Shown here: one piece after another, positions 1 through 9,266 of the stretch | Position numbering within the stretch: position 1 is the stretch's first letter | How the letters are laid out: each line of letters starts with the position of its first letter | Source: Telopea speciosissima | Lineage: Eukaryota > Streptophyta > Magnoliopsida > Proteales > Proteaceae | NCBI RefSeq assembly: GCF_018873765.1 | Contig: NC_057926.1 | Location: forward strand, 36,006,946-36,070,945 | Reading direction: 5' to 3' | DNA: 64,000 nucleotides | The notes under the pieces: model-generated | Databases searched by the model: none | What the model was told of the DNA's origin: nothing | The model's input: the letters and a program-made list of their open reading frames with translations, nothing else | Translations under genes and position numbers: made by a program

Positions 1-3000
1 TAGGGAGGCAATCATCTCAGATCAGCTTAATGAAGAACTTGAAAGAGAGGAGGAGATGTGGCGGCAGAAGTCCAAGGTGTCTTGGCTACAGCAGGGTGAT
101 AGGAATACGAAGTTCTTCCACCTCTCCACCATCAAGAGAAGAGGGCGCAATCGTATCCTATGGTTGAAGCAATCAGACGGCCAGTGGACTCAATCAGAGG
201 AGGATGTTTATTTGCTGATGTAGGAGTACTATGAGGACATTTATAGATCTAAGGGGATTGATCATGATGCACTGCAACAGGTACTCGATACCATATAGCT
301 GAAGGTTATTAAGGAGATGAATGTGCGCTTGTGTGCTGCCCCTTCAATTGATGAGATGCTTAATGCCTTGAATGCAATGGCCCCGCTAAAGGTACCGGGC
401 CCTAATGGACTCCCCTTGCTTTCTTTCAGAGGTTTAGAGATATCACACAGAATGATCTGTTTACTTTTGTCTGTAATTTTTTCCAAACTGGAGCTCTTCC
501 TTCATCCTACAACGAGACCTTGCTTTGTTTGGTCCCTAAATGTACTAATCCAGAGTTTGCAGAAGAATACAGGTCTATCAGCCTCTGTGCAATGGCAGTT
601 AAGGTTATTACCAAGATCATGGCGAATAGGTTAAAGGAGATACTGGAGTTGATGATCTCACCTGTCCATGCCACTTTCATACCCAACCGATCCATATCAG
701 ATAATGTGTATACAGCCCATGAGCTCTTTCACTACATCAGCCACAGGAAGAAAGGTAAACAGAGGTTCATGGCGCTCAAGCTGGACATGCGTAAGGTCTA
801 TGATAGGATCAAATGGGAGTTCCTCCACCAAATCATGTTGTAGCTTGGCTTCTCTTCACACTGGGTTTCTATAGTGATGTCATCATTGCAGTTTGTTTCC
901 TATAAGCTGATGATCAATGGTGGGTTTCTTGGAAGCATTACCCCTATCAGGGGAATTCGACAGGGTGACCCTCTCTCACCTGCCCTCTTTATCTTATGTT
1001 CCCAAGCACTAAGTAGCACCATTTCTCAATTTGAGGAATCCGATTTGATTAAAGGGGTTCGAGTATGGAACCGGTCTCCACCAGTGTCCCACTTTCTTTT
1101 TACTGATGATTGCTTGATTTTCTCTGAAGTAAAGCTGGAAGAGGTGGGCCATTTACAACAGTGCCTAGAACTCTATTGCAAGGCAAGCAGACAAGCCATT
1201 AATTTGAAGAAATCATCACTGTTTTTCAGCCCAAATGGACCAGGCCGAATCATGAGATGGTTCTCAAAATTCCTCAAGGTTCCTTGTGGACTCGGCCCAA
1301 ACAAATATCTGGGTCTCCCTACGATTTTTGGTGTTTCCAAAAAAGAGATTTTTAGTGATCTCATCAAGAGAACAGAGAAGCAATTTTGTGGGTGGAAGCA
1401 GAGACTTTTATCTCATGTAGGGAAGGAGGTCATGATGAAGTCTGTTGCCTTCTCTATGTCCAATTATGTGGGTTCTCACTTCAAACTCTCTATTACACAT
1501 CATGCAAAGTTAAGGAAGGCTGCTACCAACTTTTATTGGGGTGATGGCTCAAACAAGAAGAAAATTCACTGGTTTTCATGGCTTCGTTTATGCCAATCGA
1601 AGGAGAGAGGAGGATTGGGTTTTCTTGACCCCACTTTGCACAACAAGGCATTGCTGGCTAAGGTTGCCTGGAAGATTTGGAGTGAACCCGAGTCCCCTTG
1701 GGCTAGGTTCATTAAATCTATTTATTTCCCATGCTGTGATTTCTTACAAGCACCTGTGGGAGCTGGCCCATCATGGGTGTGGAGGAGCATTATGGAGGGT
1801 AGGAAGGTGTTAGAGATGGGTCTCCTATGGAGAGTTGGAGTGGGGGACCAAATCCGGATTTGGACTGATAGATGGCTACCAAGTTTACCTGAGTTTAAAG
1901 TGCAACACCCTCCCCTTGAAGACTGCCCATTTGTTTGGGTGCATGAACTCATCGATCATCCCAACCGGTGTTGGAATAGAGAGATTGTTGATCGGCTTTT
2001 CCATCCCACAGACCGGGCTGCAATTTATCAAATTCAACTAGGTCTCTTCCCAGGGGAAGATCATCGTGTTTGGGGAGGAGCTAGGGATGGACGTTTCTCC
2101 GTCAAGAGCGCATATCACCTCCGTAGCAACCAGTGGCTTAATAGTTAGATCGCTAAGCCTTCAACATCAACATCTTCTCGATGGTGTATAGTGCGGCCAC
2201 TGGTTTGGAAATCGATCTGGAGGTGCTCCACACTGCCGAAGGTGAAGACCTTCCTTTGGAGGTGTTGTGTGGGTGGCTTGGCAATGGGATCGGCGCTGGC
2301 TCATCGACAAATCCTGATGGATCCTAAATGTCCCAGGTGTGGTGCTGAATTCGAGACCACTGAGCATATTCTCCTCCGATGTGAGTTTGCTAGAGCAACG
2401 TGACTCGCTTATAGTCTGGCTCTTATTGTTCCGGCTACAGAAGGGGATGCACTTGATAAATGGATCACTAGTTGGTCATCATTTTTGGTGTTGGGTAAGC
2501 GCTTGGCGAAGGAGCTGGCTTGTCGATGTGCCTTTATTGGATGGTTCCTGTGGCGTGTGCGCAACGACTTGGTGTTTGGAAGGCGAACTTGGACTCCGAT
2601 GGAGGTTGCAGGTGCAGCTCAGAAGGCTTGCAGTGAGTTCTTAGCAGCAGCTCTGCCTGAGGTTAATCCTATCTCAATAGCAGCTATTTCCCCGGGGGTG
2701 GCCTGGACTCTTCCCCCAGCGGGCTTCCATAAGCTTAACAGTGATGTATCCTATAACCAAAATTCCACCCGTGGGGTTTGGGATTCATTATTAAGGATCA
2801 TCTTAGGAGGCCCAAAGTTTCTGTTTCAGACCCTTGCCACGTCTCATCAGTGCTTACGAGGCAAGCGTTGGCCATTAGGGAGGGCCTTCTAGAAGCACTC
2901 TCAGAGGGCACGTACAGTTTGCAGGTGGAGAGTGACAATTTGGAGGTTATTTCATACTTACAAGATCCCCTTAAGGCTTCCCCTCTTTCTATTCGTCCAA

Positions 3001-3206
3001 TCTTGGATGACATTAGGCACTTAGTTTCTTACTTTGATGCTTGTCAATTTCTTTATATTCCAAGGTCTGCTAATGTTACAGCAGATGCCTTGGCCAGGAG
3101 CGCCTAGTTTCTTACGGATAGAACTGTTTGGCCTAATTCCAATCCCTATTGTACAGGAGTGTAATACGCTTTCCCTTATAAATTATTTATTCTACCAAAA
3201 AAAAAA
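1..3206 (+). mobile_element. LINE (L1-type non-LTR retrotransposon), 3' portion
   Basis: Degenerate ORF2 sequence of a plant L1-type LINE runs to an A10 run at 3197-3206, taken as the poly(A) tail. The order visible is the end of the linker before reverse transcriptase (RT), the RT, a zf-RVT zinc-binding region and an RNase H domain, as in plant LINEs. The endonuclease and 5' end lie outside the window, so the 5' target-site duplication cannot be checked. Confidence 0.9.
2..3107 (+). pseudogene. LINE ORF2: reverse transcriptase, zf-RVT, RNase H (broken)
   Basis: Translated homology starts in frame 2 from base 2 (SWLQQGDRNTKFFH, a hallmark upstream of plant LINE RT), passes APLKVPGPNGLP near 380-410, then moves to frame 1 (RT fingers and palm at 520-843 and 874-2148). 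The catalytic YADD-type motif reads FTDD at 1099-1110, so the Asp pair is kept. The zf-RVT region is at 2206-2400 (CPRC then EHILLRC). RNase H starts in frame 1 near 2730 and shifts to frame 3 near 2778, ending ADALARSA before a stop at 3105-3107. In-frame stops lie at 221, 296, 841, 2146 and 2401, and there are at least two frameshifts, so it cannot make a full protein. Most of the stops fit Gln or Trp codons changed by one transition. Confidence 0.9.
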
Positions 3207-3930
3207 GTTGCAAAAATCGATATAACCTCTCCAAGGAAGAAAAGGAAAACGATTAAAAAAAAAAGAAGAATACGAAACTAAATCCCCTTTTTTTGCTTGT
3301 TTTCAGCTTTAAACTGAATTGATATAACTTCTCCAAGGAAGAATTTCCTTCTTACCCACAAATCCCATCTCTTCTTTACCCAATCTGGGTACCCAAGCGG
3401 TACCGATTTTTACAACTCCGCTGGGATCGGCAGAGGATGGGCTGAAATTAAAAATGGGCAAGTATGGTATCGTTCTCAACTGGGAGGTATTCTCCATGAC
3501 GAGTCTTCAACGACAATCCTTCCTTGGCAAACTGACATGGTTGCAAAAAAACCTCTTTCCAAACTAGAGATACAATACCAGCTTCAACAGTACCAACAAC
3601 AATAGCAAAGACAGTCAAACAGAGGAGTTATCACCATGCGTCTTCAATATCTCCTCTCTTCGGTTGATTTCTCCCCGCCAGACATTGTCGGTGAAGAAGA
3701 AGAAGAATTTACAACAAAAAGACCAACCGGCTGTGGGGAGTAATAACCGGTAACTATTCGGATTAACATCTTATATGTTTAACGATTAAGATTTCATTCA
3801 AAAACAATAAACGGCTCAGATTAAGCCGTTGCTTTTAGTGTTGGGTTTAACAAAAATACCAATAGCGCTGCTACCACCCACTCAATTCTGTGTTAGTTTA
3901 AGGGGGAAGTTTTCATACACGACCCCCTTA
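3207..3930. other. Intergenic, no gene recognised
   Basis: I see no convincing coding sequence between the LINE tail and the start of the duplicated segment. A 23-bp sequence (core tctccaaggaagaa) occurs at 3219-3241 and again at 3321-3343 with one mismatch. The short minus-strand frame at 3309-3497 has no recognisable domain. Sequence around 3340-3720 has gene-like base composition and could be the remnant of an untranslated exon, but that is a guess. Confidence 0.4.
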
Positions 3931-4095
3931 GTTTAATAAAACAAAAATTTTGTATTGATTTCAAATCCGTTAGCAATCAATCTATTTAGAATTGGGCATG
4001 AAGTGAAGCATGTCGGATCCAAAGTTTAATCTGGTCACATCAATTTTAATGGCCCATTCAGAATGAAAAAAAAAAAATAGAAAAGGGAAAAGACT

Positions 4096-4243
4096 GGGTA
4101 TGCTATCGGTATACCATAAGCTAGCAGTCTGTGTGTCTTATCTCTCTTTTTCTCCCTTTGAGGGGTAAGGGAGTCATTTCAAAGGGAAAAAGAGAGAGAT
4201 GCACACATAGGATGTTAGCTTACAGTATATTACTAGCATACCC
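4096..4243. mobile_element. Foldback MITE, copy A (about 148 bp)
   Basis: The two halves are imperfect inverted complements: the left end gggtatgct with cataagctagca pairs with the right end agcataccc with tgttagcttac, and an internal tctctctttttc pairs with gaaaaagagagaga. The terminal inverted repeats take up nearly the whole element, as in foldback MITEs. The same element is present in copy B at 21330-21477, so it predates the duplication. No clean target duplication is visible, so the superfamily is not assigned. Confidence 0.65.
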
Positions 4244-5576
4244 TTCGCTCTCCCCAAAAAAATAATGACCAATTTTTTCCATGATATGCATAAAAATGAC
4301 CCTCCAATGGGTGATGTTTATGATTACACCCCTACTTTTTATATGGTTGTTTGTTGGTGAACTCATTTAATTAATTTCTTGGAGACAATACTATTAGGAC
4401 CACAGCATCACCAAACTATCTGTGACCCCATACTGTGTGCTGGTCTTCATTTTGTTATTTTAGATGTAGGTTAGTTATTTACCCTTGGTCTTGAACCATA
4501 GGAAAACAGGAGAGAAATCAGGTGCGCTGGTTGGGTTTGGATGGATGTGGGTTAGCTTTGGACGGGAACTAGCCCATTGGGTAAGGGACGCATGCCAAAC
4601 CCACCCATTTACTGTTCGACATAATAGGCCCAATCCAAGAATGGATCATTTGTTTTTTGGGCCAGGTTCAGTCAGGTTAAACCCACCCATTTGTCTCACT
4701 CAAAAACCTATATAGGGACAGCTGATGTGGTCATTCTGACAGACCTAGCTGGGCCTCATAGTGCTTAAAGCCTACACCGTGATCGCCAGTTTATATAATC
4801 AGGCCGGGCTTGGTCGGGTTCGGTCGACCTCGGGCTATAATTGGATGATATAACCAGGCCCGGGCCTAAAACGGTGCAGATCAAACCAGTCTATAGGCAT
4901 ATTTAAATCTAAACAGACTTTAAACGGTGTAGCCATTTCCAAGTAGTTCGACGCCCAATTTCGTTCCTTTCCACATCTGGGATTCGTGACTCACCCAAGT
5001 AAGGTTCTAATTTTCAAAATTCTAACAAGTCTGACACCCCTATCTAGGAGAAAAAAAGTGCGTATGTTTCAAATTGATCAGTAAATCTCCTTTCCCATGT
5101 TTGAGATTTCAATTTTGTCTGTCTAGCTTATACATGCTTTCCTGCTAAGTATATAATGTGATGCCATTGTTATTGTTTCATGGTAATTAAAATATGTATT
5201 TTTTCTTTTGGGGCCTTGGGTTTTGATGGGCTTTCTCTAATTTCTTATTTTCTAGAGTAATGTCCATATCATATATACAGATAAAGTTTTTCACCAAATG
5301 TTGTTATGTGGTTTACAGAATTGCAGTCATTCATTTATATTACTAGTTATCAGGGATTCTAAGAGTTTATTAGTTAGATGCATTACACGTTTGTTTTCTC
5401 TTAATTTTCATACAAAAGTAAATATTGACACAGTCACACAGAGGAGACCAGGAGAGGGAAGGGGAGGGGAAGGTTACAAGTTAAAGGGTCGGGCTATAAC
5501 CGGGCGGGCAAGATCAGGGTTGGAATCGGTCCATCTTGTTGGGCACCTGACGGGCTAGAACCCCAGACCGGGACTG
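4244..5576. other. Duplicated spacer, copy A, no gene recognised
   Basis: This is AT-rich sequence with short open frames (4485-4715, 5298-5558) that show no domain and are not kept as long frames in copy B. It is present in copy B at about 21911-22035 and 26094-27241, interrupted there by the 4.06 kb insertion. Confidence 0.6.
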
Positions 5577-5585
5577 CTCGATTAT

Positions 5586-7022
5586 GGGTTTTTTTCACTT
5601 ACCTCCCCTACGGTATTGCGTAATTATTAAAACATCCCTCAGTTTTGGAAAATTCTGCGTGCACCCCTGAGATTCTTAAAAGTTAACACATGCCCCCATT
5701 CCGTCAACATAGGACTAATGACCTTAAAAACAAAGGGTGAACTGACAAAAATGCCCTCATCTTTCCCAAATCGTTTTAGGTTTGAAAAAAAAAATCTGAA
5801 ACTCATCTTTCCCAAATCGTTTTCCCAAAACTTGCAACTCATCTTCCCCAAACCTGCGCATCACTTCCGGGCTCTCTCTCTCTATCGTCCCCTCAATGCA
5901 TCTCCTTTGGTGTGTTTTGCACTCCGACGACAAAATGGGTTGATCAAAGGGGAAGCGTCACTGAAATTAGCTTAATTACCAAGTATGGCCTTTCAAGGTA
6001 TGGTTGAGAACTACCCCTTTCCCTCATTTCCTTCTCTTACACCTATATCTCTTTAATAATACACTTCTTGGCACTGTTCCATCCAACATTGCTAACCATT
6101 CTGTTATCAACTACCTTGATCTATCAATAAATCAGTTCTCTGGATTAATTCCATATGAAATTTGCTTACCAGTCTTAAAATCTTGTATCTTGATCAGAAT
6201 CATTTCAGTGGATCGATACCTTACAGAATGGGAAGATTGAAAGACCTTACTACTCTGACCATGTACTCCAATAACCTCTCTGGTTTTATACCTGAATCTC
6301 TAGGCAATTTGAGCAATCTACAAGGGCTCTCTCTGTATGAAAACAATCTTAATGATTCAATCCCTACGTCTATAGGTAAGTTGATAGATCTGTACTTTCT
6401 ATACTTAGTACCAAAATCAACTTTCAAGTCACACCCCAGGAAATAGGAAATTTGACACAGCTCAGGATTTAAGCCTGGAAAATAATAATCTTGTCGGTTC
6501 GATCCTCCAAGAAATAGGAAATTTGAAATCACGTACTGCTCTATACTTACCTCTGAACAACCTCAATAGTTCAATCCTGTTTCTTTAGGTAATTTGAGAA
6601 ACCTAACCATTTTACGCCTCTTTCAGAATCAATGATTATAACTGTGAACTCGGTTTTGGCATAGATGGGTTTTGAGAGAGGATCGATGTTTCAGAAATGG
6701 AAGATGGAATTTGGTTTTGGGATTAGATGGAGAAAATGGGTTGAGGGTTTTAATTAGATTAGGTTTCAGAAATGGAAGGAGAAAGGGAAGTGATGTGTAT
6801 GTTTGGGAAAGATGAGTTGCAGGTTTTGGGGAAACGATTTGGGGAAGATGAGGGCATTTTTGTGAGTTCACTCCTTGTTTTTAAGGTTGTTAGTCCTACA
6901 CTAACGGAATGGGGACATGTGTTAAACTTTTAAGAACCCTAAGGGGGCACAAAAAATTTTCCAAAACTAAGAGGTATTTTTTAATTAAGTGATATCTCAA
7001 GGGAGCTACGTGAAGAAAAAAC
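5586..7022 (+). mobile_element. Pack-MULE (Mutator-like, non-autonomous), copy A
   Basis: Inverted repeats of roughly 250 bp bound the element: 5586 to about 5850 is the reverse complement, with scattered mismatches, of about 6780-7022. Shared blocks include the ttttggaaaat block, the aggactaa block and the aaaatgccctcatctt block. Flanking 9-bp direct repeats are ctcgattat at 5577-5585 and cccgattat at 7023-7031. In copy B both read cccgattat, so the 9-bp duplication is exact there. A 9-bp duplication with long terminal inverted repeats is the Mutator hallmark. The interior holds leucine-rich-repeat gene sequence and no transposase. Confidence 0.85.
6028..6640 (+). pseudogene. Captured LRR receptor-kinase-type ectodomain fragment, copy A
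   Basis: The translation shows repeated plant extracellular LRRs of the form LxxLxLxxNxxxGxIP: LYLFNNTLLGTVPSNI and YLDLSINQFSGLIP in one frame, then LKILYLDQNHFSGSIP, LTTLTMYSNNLSGFIPESLG and LQGLSLYENNLNDSIP after a frame change near 6160. Further LRRs follow in shifted frames up to about 6633. This is the LRR pattern of plant receptor-like kinases (LRR subfamily XI/XII type). No signal peptide, membrane segment or kinase is present. Frameshifts and stops show it is a decayed gene fragment carried by the surrounding Pack-MULE, not a working receptor. Confidence 0.85.
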
Positions 7023-7455
7023 CCCGATTATTAAACATGTCGGACTGGGTGGGCTTTAGTCAGGAGGGCTCGATCGGGTCTGCCGGACCAGGCTTGGAAA
7101 TGACACCACTAAAGGGAGATTATGCAGGATGGGTGGGTGAGTGGTAAGTGTAGAGAGAAAGGGGATGATTTGGGTGGGAGTCCAATTCATCTACACGTAC
7201 CTACATGTGAGATGTCCTATCCCATTTTTGCCATTTACAAGGAGAGGAAGGGTATTAATGAAAAGAAAAAGGACAAGTGGTTACCTCTCACATATATATC
7301 CACGTGCAAGTACGTGGAGATGATCCATTCTTCATCATTTGTAGGTTGTTCTACTTCTACCGAAAGAAAATGAATAGTGTATGCTGAGTTTTTTTTTTCT
7401 ATGTTTCATGGTAATGTATGAGTTTTTGTTTCTATGTTTCATAGTGTATAGTATC

Positions 7456-8265
7456 TGTTGCGTCAAGAAATCGTCGAGCGGTCGTGCGAGTGCCGTCACC
7501 TGCAAGTGGACAAAGGGGTCAACAGAGAGAACCGGTGTGGTCCCGGCCTGGGGCTCTCCGATGCCAAAGTTAGATCTCCTGGCGCAAACAGATGAATAGT
7601 GATTATTCAATATGAGATTAGATGTCCCTTGATGGGGTTGTGTACCTTGCCTTTTATAGTAGCGTATGGCAGTGTGGAGAGTCCCAGTTTGATGGCGATT
7701 GTATCATTGAGTGGATAGAGGCCCTGGGTAACGGGGCTCTATCCTGATTGATCATCTCCCCGCGGGAGGGAGTGTCCTAGTGGTATCAAGATCCTTGGTG
7801 GATAGATACCCGCGTGTGGTGATAACGTCCTTGGTGCTTGAATCCGTCTGGGTGAAGTGACTCCTAAGCGGCGGCCTAGAGTTCTGGTGGTGACATGAGT
7901 CTGTAGCGATACGATCGGGTCATAGGTGGGTAGCCCCCACCTCACGTGCCCACGATGCTGTGCCTGGGTGCAGGCCGCGCCTGGGGGAGGCCGCGCCTAG
8001 ATGTGTGGCCGTGCCTAGGTGAGGCCGCGCCCCAGTGGTGGCCGTGCCTGGGTGAGGCCGCGACCCGGATGTGTGGCCACGCCCGAGTGGTGGCTGCGCC
8101 TGGGTGAGGCCTCGCCCGGATGTGTGGCCGCGCCTAGGTGAGGCCGTGCCCGAGTGGTGGCCGCGCCTGGGTGCTAGGACCCCGGTTCGTTCCCCTTGGT
8201 TATGGAGCGGGTCGTCTGTGACACGTGGCGGTCGTTGATTGGCCCGGTGAATATTGGATATATCA
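7456..8265 (-). repeat. 3' LTR of the Tat element
   Basis: It starts TGTTGCGTCAAG and ends ATATATCA on the plus strand, which is TG...CA on the element strand too. It matches 18210-18933 throughout, but is 86 bp longer, mainly through extra copies of a GC-rich minisatellite at about 7957-8185. Confidence 0.93.
7957..8185. repeat. GC-rich minisatellite in the 3' LTR
   Basis: Irregular tandem units built on gccgcgcctgggtgaggcc and gccgcgcccggatgtgtg. The corresponding array in the other LTR (about 18713-18850) is shorter. The same motif family recurs at 8855-9110. Confidence 0.85.
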
Positions 8266-8275
8266 TTTGTCCCGC

Positions 8276-8305
8276 ACTCTCTTGGGATAGGATGTCCAAG
8301 AGAGT
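8276..8305. other. Perfect 10-bp hairpin next to the polypurine-tract side of the 3' LTR
   Basis: ACTCTCTTGG at 8276-8285 and CCAAGAGAGT at 8296-8305 are exact reverse complements around a 10-base loop. It lies 10 bp inside the inner LTR edge. On the element strand this stretch is purine-rich (AAGAGAGTGCGGGACAAA) and is the likely polypurine tract, so the hairpin overlaps the presumed plus-strand priming site. Confidence 0.55.
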
Positions 8306-8363
8306 AGATGTCTTTACATAGTGAGGGGTCCGCTGCGAATAGACTTTCCTTGTGGGGTTTGCC

Positions 8364-8370
8364 TATAAAT
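8364..8370 (+). promoter_or_regulatory. TATA-like box for the antisense gene
   Basis: TATAAAT lies in the plus orientation about 0.9 kb upstream of the antisense gene's ATG, followed by a pyrimidine-rich stretch (8400-8560) typical of a plant 5' leader. It is inside the element, next to its 3' LTR. Assignment as a promoter is inference from sequence alone. Confidence 0.4.
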
Positions 8371-8854
8371 CCACTAATGAGGTAGGAGAGGTTGGGGGTT
8401 CAAACCTTTCCTCCTACACTTTTCCTTCTTTTATTTTTTGTAGGTATATGTTCCTTTCTTTCGCTTTCTCTTCTTTCACTTCTCATTTCTCTTTCTTACT
8501 TTTTGTCTCCCATTTTGCTCTTCTTTAATTCCCCCCTTGCATTCCACTTTTTGTCTTTTGTCCTCTCTTTGGTGCCCACCATGTGCTTGTTTTTGGGTCA
8601 CCTCCACTAGTATCCACTTTGCTTGATTTTGGGTCCTTGTGTTTGGTTTGTGCTCACTTGGTGCCTTGGTTTGCTTGGAAGGCTTGAGTGGTGCTTGGCT
8701 TGAGTGCCTTGCCTCTTGTGATCTCTGTCACTTGATCGTGCCAGTGGTGTGGCCGCGTCGTTGTCGTGTGCCTGTCTCCCCGTGCGGTCGCCTTTTCTTT
8801 AAGGTAAATTCGGTCCCTTTTCTTTCTTTTTCTTTTTTTTTTTTTTTTTTGTGT

Positions 8855-9110
8855 AGGGCGGCGCCTCGGTGAGGCCGCGCCTACGGGTGTGGCCGCACCT
8901 GGGTGGCCGAGTCTGTGGGTGTGGCCGCGCCGGGGTGGCAGCGCTTGGGGTGGCCATGCCTGGGTTGCCGCGCTTGGGGTGGCCGCGCCTGGGTGTGGCC
9001 GCGCCTTGCGAGTGTGGCCCCGCCTTGGTGTGGCCGCGCCTTGCGGGTGTGGCCGCGCCTGGGGTGGAAGCACCATGCCGGTGGGGCCGCGCCTATGGTG
9101 GCCACGGCGT
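8855..9110. repeat. GC-rich minisatellite upstream of the antisense gene
   Basis: Tandem imperfect units of the ggtgtggccgcgcctg type share their core with the LTR minisatellite. Long apparent reading frames on both strands across it arise from the repeat and are not treated as genes. Confidence 0.8.
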
Positions 9111-9266
9111 GGGTGTGATGGACCCTCGCTCTTCTTCTCTTTTCTTCCTCTTGTATGTGATGGATCTGCTGTTTATATTTTGCAGGTGGCATTCCTTTCA
9201 TTTTTTCTTGCTAGCTTTGGGGAGGTCGCTTTCTCGAGTAAGTAGTTCATTCCTCTCTTGTCCTTC

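Larger units (their letters stand above)
3931..7455. repeat. Tandem duplication, copy A, left part
   Basis: This stretch matches 21141-29110 closely once the two insertions in the latter are removed: the same MITE, GC-skewed spacer, Pack-MULE and post-MULE spacer occur in the same order and orientation. The region 4980-5220, for example, is almost letter-for-letter the same as 26646-26886. Copy A continues across the Tat element at 18934-20240. The left edge is blurred: copy A carries about 34 extra bases just before base 3931. Confidence 0.92.

Noticed and set aside
4485-5558. Small frames in the duplicated spacer
   Set aside because: No domain, and substitutions between the two copies do not respect the reading frame in any visible way.
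8654-9245. Long open frames on both strands (8654-9076, 8881-9201, 8889-9245)
   Set aside because: They track the GC-rich minisatellite, are Pro/Arg/Gly low-complexity and overlap each other in several frames.
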